Shown here one piece after another: positions 45,330 through 56,937 of a stretch of 64,000 bases of DNA. Location: NCBI GenBank assembly GCA_036346205.1, contig JARFJB010002087.1, positions 12,136,001-12,200,000 of the forward strand, written 5' to 3'. Origin of the DNA: Vesta saturnalis. Lineage: Eukaryota > Arthropoda > Insecta > Coleoptera > Lampyridae. Numbering within the stretch: position 1 is the stretch's first letter; each line of letters opens with the position of its first letter. The translations under genes were made by a program, and so were the position numbers. The notes under the pieces are model-generated. The model was not told the DNA's origin, did no database searches, and was given only the letters and a program-made list of their open reading frames with translations.

Positions 45330-45780
45330 AGTACAGTGAAGTTATTTTCTGTCATGCTCAAGTATAATGGGAAGTATGTAGCATTTCATTCTGAATTGGC
45401 ACGGTGTACTTAATCATAAACGTGTTTTCAATAAAACGTTACATTGCTCGAATTCATCGATTTACAGAAATTCAATACCTAAAACATTAATATCTAGGTC
45501 ACTGTCATTTCTGATTGAACTTGGAATCAAAGTGAGAAAGTTAACTTTTGCCCCAATTTTATCGTGATCATATCTCCGAAGATGGCCGATTTCCCGATAA
45601 TGATGAACGGATTATGAACACCCTTTATTATAAAATCTTCATAGTACGTTATCTATTTTAATACATGCAATCTTTTTTCCGATAACTTGCTAATGCTTAT
45701 TTTTTACCGCCTATAGATGTTAATTGGTCTGAATAAATAATGAAAATCACATACAGTAGGTACGTGATTTAAATACGAAA
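45330..45780. other. No recognised feature
   Basis: About 450 bp. Possibly the 5' flank of the transposase relic that follows, but no inverted repeat was confirmed. Confidence 0.3.
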
Positions 45781-45799
45781 AAAGTTGAACAGTTAATTC

Positions 45800-46695
45800 A
45801 CCGTAGGTGCAAGAAGATGACGTCCACAAGCTGGAGAAGTCAAAGCTGTTGCTATTTTAGCTGCAGTAAATTTGAATCCCCATGTTAGTTCCAGAAAACT
45901 GACTACGAAAGCAGGCATGTGGCATGCATCAAGACTAAAAGTCTTGCATGCTCATAAGTTCCATCCATGCCATATTATAATTTACAATACGGAGATGATT
46001 TTTCAAAAACCGATAGATTTTTGTTTGTGGATTACCGTAAAAATTGAGGAAAATTCCAAATTTTTAAATAGCTTGATATTTACAGATGAAGCTTCTTTCC
46101 ATAATTGTGACTAGGTACAAAATAATACACCTATCTACCTAATTTGTTATTAAACATTTTTAAGGTAAATAAGCATAACTTGCATTATTGGGCTTCAGAA
46201 AATCCGCGTTGGATGAGAACAATTCCAAATCAACGTCCATGGACTGTTAACACCTGGTGTGGAATTTTTGGAGGTCAAGTTATTGGCCCGTATTTTTTTA
46301 ATGGCAATATCAATGGGAACATGCATGAAAATTTTTTGAGAAACAACTTGCCCTAATTTTTGCCAGAAAATTTAAATAATAAGTTTTGGTTTCAGCAAGA
46401 TGGGGCCCCTCCGCATTTTGCAATCTAAGTACTTAAATAATATATTTGGAAACCAAGGGATTGGACGAAGAGGTCCGACCAATTAACCTGCTAGGTCGCC
46501 CGATTTAATCCCACTTGATTTTTTCTTGTGGAGGTTAAAGTCATGGCTGTTGAACCTACGACTCCTGAAAATATGCAGGAAAGAATTAGGGATGGTTGCC
46601 GAAACGTAGCAACGAGTACACAATTCATTTTAAAACCGAGTTACAACATGTTTAGAAGTAGAAGGAACGTATTTTGAACATGTTTTGTAAGACAG
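45800..46695 (+). pseudogene. DUF4817-type DDE transposase relic
   Basis: Blocks in order: second HTH (VAILAAVNLNPHVSSRKLTT), first Asp in LIFTDEASFHN, then a short non-matching stretch (46115-46165) that may be an intron. KHNLHYWASENPRWMR and VNTWCGIFGGQVIGPYFFNG follow, then the second Asp in FWFQQDGAPPHFAI. The third region is ARSPDLIP-like but frameshifted near 46495. Several stops after 46355. It is close in sequence to the element at 14227 (HYWSAENPHW). A DUF4817 N-terminal half is not visible. Confidence 0.7.
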
Positions 46696-46918
46696 AAGGT
46701 AAAAACCCTTAGTGGATTATTTGTTAATTTATTTTTGTTAAACTTAATTTGTTGTTATTGTAAAAACTAATAGAATAAATTTGATGATTTTTTGTAGTAA
46801 TACGTAACTGACTCCACGGTATCAATTATTGCCAAAAAAATGGTATCATTCCATTTCAAATGCTAATGTCATTCCCACCCCTACAAAATTATGTGACATA
46901 AAATGTTAATTAAGACGT

Positions 46919-47251
46919 CAAAATACGTCCCCCTTGTAGCATGTTAATCTAAAATTTCATTTTAAATAGTCAAACGGTTTTCGTGATATCCCCTTGCAAC
47001 ACTTTAAAATATTCGCCATGTTATAAATGGCGCACGGAATTTTCCACGTGTTATTTTATCTTTCTATAATTCTTCCAGTTATTTTCCAAAGTAAATTCTA
47101 TTTTTAATAGTCAAGCGGTTTTCGAGATATTCGTAGTATAACATATAGGATGAGTCAGCGAAAAGTATCATATTCGATTATCTGTCACATAATTGATTTT
47201 ATCGAAAAAACCGGGTAAGGTCGATTTTTGTTTTAAGGGGGACGTATTTTC
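46919..47251. repeat. Inverted 16-bp pair and repeated ends between two transposon relics
   Basis: aaaatacgtccccctt (46919-46934) and its exact inverse aagggggacgtatttt (47236-47251). Also a direct pair, tagtcaaacggttttcg near 46968 and tagtcaagcggttttcg near 47109. These look like the facing 3' ends of the + strand relic at 45800-46695 and the minus-strand relic at 47487-49230, which may belong to one family. Confidence 0.5.
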
Positions 47252-48489
47252 ATGTAAGCGTCATTGTCGTTTGTCATTAGGCAGGTGTGGGGAGGACCGT
47301 CATTTAAAAACCTTAAATGGTAATACCCCACTTGTGACCCATCATTGGAAAACGGTTATCATGGGGATACGCCACACATTTGTTTTTAAAAATCCGATGA
47401 CATTTTCCCCTTCTATCAACATTCAAAGCTAATACATTTTTAACGAAATCTGAGCCATTTAAATAAACTTAAAGTAATACAATTAATCACTTTATCAAAT
47501 GTTCAAAATGGCCCCCACCAACCTCCACGCAGAAGTAAAGCCTATTTTTAAACTCCCTTGGCACATTTGTCAAGACATCTGGCGTTACTAAGCGACATTC
47601 ATTCACTATTATTTCCCGTAAGTCTTGTAAAGAATTGGAAAATTTCGAGTAGACCTTATGCTTCAAATAAAGCCATAAGAAGAAATCTAGAGGTGTCAAG
47701 TCCTTCCAATCCATTGACCTGGAAACGTTGCGTCTAAGAACTCTCTAACTGCAACCACATAGCGTGATGGAAATGAATTTCAACTTCAGAATAATTGGGG
47801 TCATTTTCAATTGCCTCCGTCATCATGGGTTCAATATGCTCCTCCAACAAATTTCAATAACTATCTCCATTTAGTTATGAAACAAAATCACCAATTAATT
47901 ATTACCGAAATGTTAGATAATTAAATAGTTGGCTCATATCAAAATTAGCCATGTCAACTGAAATCAATGGTAACCTCCAAAAATTCCATGCACCAAAGTT
48001 TAATGGATATTTGTATGGATCAATATTTTTTGATTTAGGATTAATAATATTGACACTACCGATAATATTCTGTGAAGACACTCGGTATCACGAAAAAATT
48101 GCTGAATACAACTCGGGATATTAAGTGCCATGTCACTGATTCCAATACAGCTAATCTTCAATGTACTTCATTCACAATGGATTTTGTTGGAAGACTGTCA
48201 TTTACAGACAAACATGCTACTAGCACATTCGGGCTATCACGTGCATAATTCACGACTCATAGTCATGACAGATAGATGTCAGCATGAAATGACAGAATTT
48301 GAACACATTCTGGCACATTTCGGACACGTCAAACGACAAACAACACGGCTAAGCACGCTGACCGCAGACGTACAGTACAGACAGACTCATCCTCATCATG
48401 TCAGACAACGCAGACAAACAAACAACACTACAACACGGCTACAGCAAACGGACAGCACCGCACGTACAGCACAGACAGCACTCACGACT

Positions 48490-48652
48490 CACGTACAGCA
48501 CACCCGCACACACACACTACACCACCACACACACACCACACACACACACCCACACACCACCACACACACACACACACACATCATTCACTCACTCACTCAC
48601 TCACCACCACACACACACACACCACACACACCACCACCACCACACACACACT

Positions 48653-48683
<31 letters not shown>

Positions 48684-48811
48684 CTCATTCACTCACTCAC
48701 TCACTCACTCACACACACACACCACACACGCACACACACACACTCACCCACACACCACACACACATCCACACACACACCACACCCACACGCACACCACAC
48801 ACCACACACAC

Positions 48812-48842
<31 letters not shown>

Positions 48843-48853
48843 CACACCACACA

Positions 48854-48886
<33 letters not shown>

Positions 48887-48914
48887 CACACCACACACAC
48901 GCACACACGCACAC

Positions 48915-48945
<31 letters not shown>

Positions 48946-49022
48946 ACACTCACTCACTCACTCACTCACACACACACACACACACACACTCACTCACTCA
49001 CTCACTCACTCACTCACTCACT

Positions 49023-49053
<31 letters not shown>

Positions 49054-49068
49054 CGCACACCGCACCCC
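48490..49068. repeat. CA / CACT / CCACAC microsatellite, about 580 bp
   Basis: Alternating (CA)n, (CACT)n and ccacacac units with almost no other sequence. Open frames through it encode only His/Thr/Pro (or Val/Cys on the other strand) and are not genes. It lies inside the transposase relic above. The cattcactcactcactcac motif also occurs in the Polinton left terminal repeat (35515). Confidence 0.95.
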
Positions 49069-49082
49069 GCACGCGCGCGCAC

Positions 49083-49115
49083 CCACAAAACATAAATTCA
49101 ATGTAAAATATAGTG
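49083..49115 (+). repeat. 33-bp direct repeat, copy 1
   Basis: Identical to 49634-49666, starting ccacaaaacataaattcaat. The copies are exactly 551 bp apart. Copy 1 borders the microsatellite. Confidence 0.9.
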
Positions 49116-49345
49116 AATATTTGACACACCGATGACTGGGACACTCCGGTATCACGTGATAATTGACGAATACATACTCTGGGATTTAATGCAACATGAC
49201 CCAATGCAGCAATTTGAATGTCTTCATTCCTGGCATGTTGTTGGAGACGTCAAGCAGACAAACAGGCAGGCTAGCACACGGGCTGACGGGCAAACGGACA
49301 GACCGTTAGTCAGACAGATAGATAGTCAGTCAGAAACGCAGACAC

Positions 49346-49415
49346 ACACCCAAACCCACAAACACCCACGCCCACACACGCACGCACACCCACGCACGCA
49401 CCCACACACACATAC
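49346..49415. repeat. Short CACAC/CCCAC microsatellite
   Basis: Degenerate (CA)n with CCCAC and CGCAC units, next to a gacagaccg/gacagatagatag stretch. Simple repeat only. Confidence 0.8.
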
Positions 49416-49633
49416 TTTCCATGACCCTATTTCGGCGGCACCTTTTCAAATGGAAAAAAATCGGTAAACAGTCGTTTTAGAAACCGTAAGAAGATGTCTG
49501 TGCTTAACATTATCTACCTACATAGGCTTACACAACAACCGATAGAACAATTTACTCATATCTTATTCCGGTCAGAATGTAGATTTCAAAAATCGAATGT
49601 TATGTTTCGTAGCTAGTTTTAATAAATATTTAT

Positions 49634-49666
49634 CCACAAAACATAAATTCAATGTAAAATATAGTG
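49634..49666 (+). repeat. 33-bp direct repeat, copy 2
   Basis: Exact second copy. The 518 bp between the copies contains the HTH fragment, a C-rich CCCACA stretch (49346-49415) and otherwise nothing recognised. Confidence 0.9.
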
Positions 49667-49812
49667 TAAACGTCATGGATTCCTCCATTAAGAAGCTATG
49701 TTACAATTACAGCATAAAATTTATCGCAATCGAAATCTAAAGCTGTGAATATAAGTGTAACGATTTGGTTCAAAGAACATATAGTCCTAAAATGTAAATT
49801 ATAATACAAAAT

Positions 49813-50578
49813 TCAAGTCTGGGCGGTAAACATTACTATTAAAATGCAAGCTCCCAACATGACTGCTTTTATTCTCACATCCAAATCCATTGGTAATGTT
49901 ATTCCAAAATTATCAGCATGCGTAATCATTTCTCTAGTAAGACCAGACCACTGTTTACATATTTTCCCCACCTGCATGCTACCATCTGATGACATTACAC
50001 AAAATTCAACATTTCCACAAGTACAGGTGCAATAAGGTCCTTTAATACATAACACAGTTTCTCCATATGAATTTTTGATCGCATAATTTGGCCTACATAT
50101 GCTCCATTTTTGCTCAATTGTTCCAACCAACGTACCTGGAGGTGAAGATACCTCTACCTTCTTTCAATTTGATAAAAGTCAGTAATCTATAAAATAAAAA
50201 ATTATATACTTGTAAGCAACACGGAAAGCAACAGCTTTGGCATCTGTACGGTCTTCTTAAATGAATTACTTCATTTTGAAAATTGTCTAAGATTTTTATA
50301 TCAAAAGGTCTTCCTGACCCACAACCCAATGTACAACTTGCACCTTCTATGGCGTAATATATTCGTTGACCAAGACTATTTTTAATACTATATCTATTAG
50401 CTCTTTTAAATCCAGCGAAGGCTAAAATATTTTTGAGTACTATCTTGATGTAAGGCATAAACTTCTTTACCTTCGAGCAATTCAATTTCTTGGTGGACAA
50501 GTATCTGATCCATCATAGTAAGGCGTTCTAGTCCTGGAGGACAATTGGCTACGTTCTGCGGGCTCAACATCCAGCTTC
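49813..50578 (-). CDS. Phospholipid scramblase (PLSCR family), last three exons
   Basis: Scramblases move phospholipids between membrane leaflets in a Ca2+-dependent way. Exons: 50578-50471, 50421-50210 and 50157-49813, with 49- and 52-nt GT/AG introns and consistent phases. The protein starts in mid-domain (NVANCPPGLERLTMMDQILV). It then shows FKRANRYSIKNSLGQRIYYA, PFDIKILDNFQNEVIHLRRP and the cysteine-rich palmitoylation-type CQSCCFPCCLQ. Next come VSSPPGTLVGTIEQKWSICR, CTCGNVEFCVMSSDG, the EF-hand-like DADNFGITLPMDLDVRIKA-type loop near the C-terminus and a final hydrophobic helix (MLGACILIVMF). The Cys motif and Asp-rich segment are as in the family. No breaks. The 5' exons with the start codon were not found and probably lie further right or outside the window. 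Confidence 0.88.
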
Positions 50579-52215
50579 CTAAAAACATAAATCACTTAAT
50601 TTGTTGTTTACCTTAATTCGCTTAATCTACTGGTCACAGAAAAATTTAGAAAATGTGTAAACATACAGTGTTATGTCCAGGATGAGAGACTTGCCAATAG
50701 AAGGAGCGAGTGGAACACTGTCAAATAATTTTTTTAATTAAACCTGATGCAAAATTATCTTGAAAATTTGTGAATTCTTTATGTATACGGTTATGAATGG
50801 TAAACCTGCAGCATAGTTTAACAGATTGACATTGACAGATGCGACATTTGTTACGGTCGAAAATGAAACTAAAACGGCAGGTAACAGATAATTAGAGTGC
50901 ACCGGACTGGCTCGGCGGGACAGAAGGCGTGTGCGTGTTTTTTTAATTTAAAATTACTGAAGGTGGTTAGTCGTATTGTCGAAAGTCGCAAATAAGGGTA
51001 CGTTGTAATTAGAATAAAGTCAAGTAAAGGACGCCAGACTGTTATTAAGACAATATCGGTAAGAATACATCTGGGCACATGTAGATAAATCAGCCTTCAA
51101 CAGTCAAAAGATCTACTTACCTTACGTTGGATACCTCCAGGTGCACGTAAGAGATGCTTCGAAACTTTAGCTCTAGAACAATTCTTAAAATACCCACACG
51201 CTCAAATACTAAAGTAGCGTGTGCGCCAAACCGCTGTTGGGATTCAATGACTTCTTTAACTTTATATTTCGTTATGTTACCCCCAACGCTTGTGAACAAA
51301 ATACACTCACACACAATAAAAAAAATAATTAACGTTAAATGTTACGCTTAAATCTTATTAACTCAAATTTCAATACTGCTCAACTCCAAAGCTCTGTCAT
51401 TAATTGAACTCCAAACTAAAATGATCACCTCTGTTTGAACATTTAAATCAATAAAATACATGTTTTACAATTTTAACATAAATTAAAATACACTTTAACA
51501 ATTTAGTGTGCAACTCGCATCTAAAACAAAAGGGTTCTCTAGGTTCTTTCTTTGATTGTGGTTTTGGTCCTTTCGTCGCTTCTTCAATTGAACCTTGCAT
51601 CGCATCGTTTCACCTGTACATGAACTACTTCTTTATACCTGGGTTTATGAAGGCATGGTTAGCAGTTCTTCGTGACTACTGAATATTGAGCAGGGTTCTA
51701 CGGCAGCCCGTTGGAAGATAACTCGAGGGGTTACGTTAGTCTCGCCTCGTTTTCTCTAAAAGAACATTAAGCTTAAGTCACTTAGGACACTTCTATTTAC
51801 CAGCAACTGATTGGTGAGCCTTTTAAATGTGTAATTACTTCGTAACGGAATCCTGGATCTATAGACAATCGTTTTCAGGGCAACTTCGAATTACTTTAGA
51901 AGTGGTTCGTTATTAAACGAATTACAGCTGACAACATAACACAGTTTCCTAGTGGTGCGTTATACATACATACATGTAACTGTCGCATTGCTTTGAGTTA
52001 CAGGTAACGAGGTTAGGTACCTGAAATCGTAACTGTTTAATTAAGGTTTAATCATATATAACTCCATTCATACTTATTGAAGTGTTCGCTTTAAATGATT
52101 TAGCTTCCTCAGTACTTTACTGTAGCGTATCGCTTATTGTGTCGTAGCCCTTTTCTTGGTCTAAGGGAGATATAAAATGAAGTGGTGCCCTTTTAAATTC
52201 TCTGTGTATCTACGC
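50579..52215. other. Scramblase upstream intron/flank, nothing firm
   Basis: No second scramblase exon was recognised. A stretch ending at a gtaagt donor near 51123 (minus) could be a 5' UTR exon, but it has no supporting protein similarity. The rest is AT-rich and unassigned. Confidence 0.35.
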
Positions 52216-52221
52216 CAGCCA

Positions 52222-52264
52222 CCGCTCAGGCATCGAAGTGCCTAACCGACCGACTGAGCTTCCG
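52222..52264 (-). repeat. tRNA-like 5' half (SINE head fragment)
   Basis: On the minus strand gaagctcagtcggtcggtta is a good polymerase III A box in a D-arm-like context, followed by an anticodon-arm-like ggcacttcgatgcc. No B box follows, so it is not a tRNA gene. Confidence 0.4.
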
Positions 52265-52306
52265 GCCTTACAGCTACTAGCACACTTACACATAAGATGT
52301 TTGTCA

Positions 52307-53060
52307 GTGCAATGTTGCTTTTCGTAAAATTAAAAGAAGTTGTGAGCGGGGTTGGCGAAATGATACACCGTCCAATTTGAATATTGCTCAAGTACTAGTT
52401 TTAATTGTTGGTGCAGCATTATTAGTGCACCTAAGATGCTGATTAGTGAAATGTTGCTTTTCGATTAATTAAAAGAAGTCATGGTGGGGGTTGTCAAAAT
52501 GCTTTCTCGCCTAATGTGAATATTGTTTGGCTACTAGGTTAGTGCACTTAAGATTTTTATTGGTGCAATGTTGCTTTTCGAGGAATTAAAAGAAGTGGTG
52601 GGCGTAGTTAGCGAAACGCTCCCTCGCTTAATTTGAATATTTTTGGGATATTAAGTTTAGGCCAGTGTTGGTGGACTTAATATTTCACTTAGTGCAATGC
52701 TGCTTTTCAAGAAGTTAAAAAAATTGAACAGATCTGGCAAAATACTCCTCCACCCAATTTGAATATATCCGGAGTAATAGGTTTCATCATTAGTGCACGG
52801 TGGTGTACTTAAGGTTTTTGTTGATGTAATGTTGCTTTTTGAGGTATTGAAGGAAATCGTAGACTGGGTTGGCAAATGCTCCTCCGCCTAATTTGATTAT
52901 TGCATTGCTGGGGTACTAGATTTATTTGTTAGTGCTCTTTGGTGCTCTTAAGATTTTGGATAGTGCAATGTTGCTTTTCGAGAAATTAAAAAAAATCGTG
53001 GACGGTGTTGACGAATACTCCCACGCCCAATCTGAATATCGTCGGGCTACTAAGTGCAAT
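52307..53060 (+). repeat. Tandem array, six units of about 131 bp (left arm)
   Basis: Units begin near 52307, 52447, 52563, 52691, 52824 and 52962. Each has a version of tgcaatgttgcttttcgag, a purine-rich piece (aattaaaagaagt), cctaatttgaatattg and tagtgca. Similarity between units is roughly 70-80% by eye. Non-coding. Confidence 0.85.
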
Positions 53061-53159
53061 CCGTAGTGGCATTAGAGAATTTACTTGCTTTGTAATCAGC
53101 TGTTCCTTAGTGGCCTAGAAATTAGCTTCTTTACGGCGGCGTTTTCATCCCCTTTGCTA

Positions 53160-53490
53160 CATCTAATTTTTTTAAGACCACTTTCCACCCGCTCTAGTTT
53201 CTCTTTAGCCTTTCTTTTTTGTTCCAGCGAACTTGTTTTTGCTATCTTATTTTTACCATCGCGTTTTCGTGCCTTTTGGGCTTCTCTTGTTTATGTATAC
53301 CTTTTAGCCATCTTGATTTTGTGTACCTTTTTCGATATTCGTAATCTTGTTTTCACGAACCTTTTGGGTATTCCGCCACATTGTTTGCATGTATGGCTTT
53401 TGGGCTGAAGACCCTTTTGGCTAAAGGCAATATCTTGGCCCACCATAATGACTCTTGTTTGTGCATTGAAAGTCCTTTTGGCAGAAATTC
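53160..53490 (+). repeat. Degenerate short tandem array (about 40 bp)
   Basis: Repeats of a pattern like cttttgggc...cttgttt...gtacc. Units such as cgtgccttttgggcttctct, acgaaccttttgggtattcc and gaccctttggc-like pieces recur. An open frame through it (53085-53408) encodes a Phe/Leu-rich string and is not considered a gene. No clear counterpart was found in the right arm. Confidence 0.5.
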
Positions 53491-53689
53491 AAAGGTGGTT
53501 TCAACGTCTGTACGTCACTCTCCTTAATGGGTCAATCGGCTGCCTGTTTCCTTTTTTATGCTTAAAAGTAAATATAATCTTGACATAATTAGAAGTTAGT
53601 GTCGAGATTTCAATGTTCTCTTATACAAATAGATGTTAATGCACAGCTAATTTTGTGGTCTAACTTTAAAGGCTAGTAAGTGACCAACA

Positions 53690-53990
53690 CATACACCTAA
53701 AGAGACATCTCTGAATGCACACTACATAACCTTCTTTAAGAATCCTCGAGAGAGGGTCTAGATAAAACATATAAAGTATATCCCACCAGAAAAAATATTT
53801 TTTTTAGAAAAAGTGTAGGACGACGTCACTTCCAAACCACACGGATACTTATTGTTTGATTTAAATCAACATAGTTCAGATGCCCAATGTTACAGAACGT
53901 CCATATTTGGTAAAGGTGGCATATGTGAGGTATATATTCCGAAAAAAGTGATTTACTCAAACCAGCCACGAAGATTAAGTAATTCTTAAG
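53690..53990 (+). pseudogene. ATPase C-terminal fragment, left arm
   Basis: Frames around 53697-53990 show a stretch matching the Polinton ATPase around RDISLNA, then PHGYLLFDLNQHSSD and YIPKKVIYSNQPRRLS. Stops and a frameshift are present. It is homologous to 39967-40400 in the Polinton and, more closely, to the inverted copy at 55565-55855. Confidence 0.7.
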
Positions 53991-54239
53991 GATGAGGTAC
54001 AATTGATACGGAATAAGTTGGGGAAATCGAAATTCAACCTTCATTAGATATGCAGTTATCAAGGCTTGATTACTACGAACCACAAGGACACAAGCTAGGA
54101 AAAAAAATTAAGAAAATAGAAGAATATACTACTACTTGTACTACTAAAAAGTAAAAATTCAAGGAAGCAGAGTGCATGTTTACACTAACTGCGTGAACTG
54201 CCATGAACAGCAAAGGACGTGTGAGCAATGTTTTAACGA

Positions 54240-54600
54240 TATGTAGTTCATATATTATTTTGAATAAATTATAAATCTTTTTTTTTGTGTTGAATAAGAT
54301 GTTTTTTAACGAAACATATTTTTTCGTGTGCCACATCCACATCTGTGACCCAACTGTGATACACGAAAAAGTCATTACACCCGATGGGATACACTTATTC
54401 GATACAAACACACATGTTGTTCACCAGTGTTTACGCTCATTCGATAAAACAGATGTGATGCACTGGGGGGAAACACACAGGTGTGACTCGCTGGTGGGTT
54501 ACGGTGGTTCGTTAAAAATATAAGTCTTACACACCGGTAGGACACGCTTATTTGGTAAAAAACAAGTGCGACCCACATGTGGGTCACAACATTGGTTAAC
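54240..54600 (+). repeat. Inverted-repeat arm plus about 42-bp tandem units
   Basis: 54240-54357 pairs with 55238-55350 (taacgaaacat, ttttttcgtgtg.cacatcc). Then units of about 42 bp recur, each with a version of gggatacacttattcgataca, ending in the perfect 16-bp palindrome gacccacatgtgggtc (54570-54585). Similar units in inverse order appear at about 55110-55235. Confidence 0.65.
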
Positions 54601-54654
54601 AAATAACTGTTCAACTAAAACATGGGGGCATCAGAATGGAGAGGTCACTGTACT

Positions 54655-54885
54655 TGTTTTCTGTTTAAAGATACTACCAAAAGAATCCTAAATGTTGGGA
54701 CAAAAATTTATCAAAATGACCTTAGATGTTGGGACAATTTCAAGAATACACTCTCCAAAAAGACCTTAGATATCGTGGCAAGAATCTGTCAAAAGTACCT
54801 TAGATATGTTAAATGTGGGGGCCAGAATCCGTCAAAGGTTCTTTAAATGTTGAAACCAAATTCGTGATCCTGTTAAAATCATCTT
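54655..54885 (+). repeat. Degenerate tandem array at the palindrome centre
   Basis: Four to five units of about 45 bp built on accttagatgttgggacaa and aatctgtcaaaa. Non-coding. It lies across the symmetry centre of the element. Confidence 0.65.
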
Positions 54886-55564
54886 GGCACTGCACAGTTT
54901 CCTACTTTTTAGCAAGGTTTCCGTATTCTGATGCAGCAATATTTTCGTTTGGCAGCTAACTTCACGTAGGTATAATCGCATACTTTACAGAAAAGAATTA
55001 CAGTATCAGATTCTGAACATGGCCACTAATCTTTTTCATTTTTAGCTTGATGTTACTCAACTTGTACATTTTTATGTTTTTGAATTGGTAATCAACGTAG
55101 CGGTCTATCGGTAGTCACACTTGTGTTTTTATCAAATGACACCAATGTTTTCACGAACAAGCGTAACCCACGGAGGGGTCACAGTTGTGTTTATAACAGC
55201 CTATTATTAATGACCTTTTTATATATAACCGATAAATTACAGGTGTGGATGTGCCACACGAAAAAAAACTGTGTGGGACATGTTTCGTTAATAATCATAT
55301 ATTCAACAAAAAAGAGTGTTTATAATTTATTCATCATATAATATAAAGTACGTAATAACTACGTGTCTCGTGAACATGTTATAGCACATAACTGGCTGGT
55401 TAGGTTATGACAATTCATGTATAAGTGCAAAGCTTCTTTGACATTTTACAGCACCATTCTTGTTTTCGAATTGTCAATTTTTGGTAGCACAAATAGCACC
55501 TTTTCTACAAGCCCTTGATTTACCATTATATTTTCCTACGTATCTTGTATTAATCGTATCAGCA

Positions 55565-55855
55565 TTCTTAAAGATTACATAATCTTCGTGGTAAACACAT
55601 TTTTCGGAATATATACCCCCAACTATCAACTTCACCAAACATGGATGTTCCGCAATGTTGGTCATCTGTCATATTTTGTTTTAATTCAAACAATAAGTAT
55701 CCATGGGGCTTAGATGTAACATCGAAATGCATTTCTTCTAAAAATATTGAATTTTCCGGTGCGATCTGTCCTGTTAGATGTTTTATCTGGAACTTGTCTG
55801 AAGGATTCCTAAACAAGATTACTTGTGCTTTAACAGACATGGATGTCTCTTAGCC
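55565..55855 (-). pseudogene. ATPase C-terminal fragment, right arm (inverted)
   Basis: On the minus strand MSVKAQVILFRNPSDKFQIK, HLTGQIAPENSIFLEEMHFD, KPHGYLLFELKQNMTDDQHC and GWGYIFRK-like end. This is the same part of the Polinton ATPase as in the left arm and is better preserved. The N-terminal Walker motifs are not present in either arm. Confidence 0.75.
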
Positions 55856-56559
55856 ATGTCCTCGATGAAATATACTTTGCATTAGGAAAAATACACCTAG
55901 GTTTATTTGATGACAACCAGTTGTAATCGTGACAAACAGTTTTGATGCTCTTCAGAAGTTCCACTACAAAACGCAATTTTTTTATTGCGGAAAATGGATT
56001 CTTCAACTGTCCGTTTCTTTCTCAAAACCCTATTAACACCTCACTCGTAAAATCAATACCTTAAGTACCTGCGCCTTGAAATAAAAACCAGATATGGGCA
56101 ATATCTTTTTATTACAAAACGTATATAGTCAACTTATTCATAAAATAGTAGCAATGCTGATTCAAAAAAGTAACTTGCTTGTCTGTCAATCTCATATGGT
56201 TTGTCGCTACCTTCCTTGGTTTGGAGGGGATGGGGTTTAATTGGTTACCAACTCGTTTTGCATGTTTAGCTTGTGTAGTTTGGTTGTATGTTTAGGTGTT
56301 TATGTGTGCGTATTTGTTTGTTAGCTACCAGTTTTTATAAACTGGTCCTGGATCGAGAGTGTAAAAATAAGGGCAGAAAAGGGCCCTAAAAGTGGATGTA
56401 ATGGGAGAGGACGAAAAAGCCGCTGCAAAGACGGCTAACTTCTGTCCATTGAAAAGCAATTACAGACCTATTGGAAAAAACATTAGTAAAGCAATTAGGT
56501 GGGTCATTAAAAGGCAAATCAAAACTCAGCAATTAACATTCCTCTAGTGCCACTACTGC

Positions 56560-56937
56560 ACTAGCGATTACATCTAATAGTCTGGCGACATTCAAATTGG
56601 GCAAAGACGTAAATTACCAACCTCGGCGAATCATTCTTTTAATTTATCGAAAAGCCACATTACACTCATTAAAATCTTTAGTACACTGACGGGAATTAAT
56701 GCTACACTAACGATTTAACGTAGTACGTTAACAACATTCAAATTAGGCGAGGGAACATTTTGCTAATTCCACCCACGACTTGTTTTAAATTCTCAGGAAA
56801 ATATGAGGTGCACTAGCTACACTAACACTGCGCTAACAATTAAACCTAGTATTCCAGCTAAATCGAAATTGGACAAAGGAACATTTTGCCAACTCCGCCT
56901 GTAACTTTTTAATTCCTCGAAACGCAACATTTCACTA
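56560..56937 (-). repeat. Tandem array, three units (right arm, inverted)
   Basis: Inverse units of the left array: cctcgaaacgcaacatttca near 56915, a degenerate unit near 56795, and cgaaaagccacattacactc near 56648, each with caaattgggc or caaattaggcgagg. The right array has fewer units than the left. Confidence 0.75.

Larger units (their letters stand above)
47487..49230 (-). pseudogene. DUF4817-type transposase relic split by a microsatellite
   Basis: The N-terminal HTH on the minus strand at 49204-49100 (MGHVALNPRVCIRQLSRDTG, VSQSSVCQIF) is followed by 580 bp of CA/CACT repeat. Catalytic pieces follow: near 48000 a WCGIFGG-like scrap, near 47850 LLEEHIEPMMTEAIENDPN. At 47714-47487 are DLTPLDFFLWLYLKHKVYS and CVEVGGGHFEHLIK, the family-type C-terminus with the third catalytic Asp. 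The first two catalytic blocks are not readable. The left end of the element may be near 47147 (ggatgagtcagcg). Confidence 0.6.

Noticed and set aside
48130..49135. Two long + strand frames of 321 and 245 codons, the longest in the window
   Set aside because: They are translations of the CA/CACT microsatellite (His/Thr/Pro only in the long part). Opposite-strand frames of Val/Cys have the same origin.
51117..51314. First coding exon of the scramblase
   Set aside because: It ends at a plausible donor, but the encoded residues show no similarity to the family's N-terminus and no phase evidence is available.
53085..53408. 107-codon hydrophobic membrane-protein-like frame
   Set aside because: It runs through a short tandem array and the end of the 131-bp repeat array; the composition reflects T-rich repeats.
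52307..54885. Possible CRISPR-like arrays
   Set aside because: The tandem units are directly joined and diverged, without constant repeats and unique spacers, and this is an animal genome.
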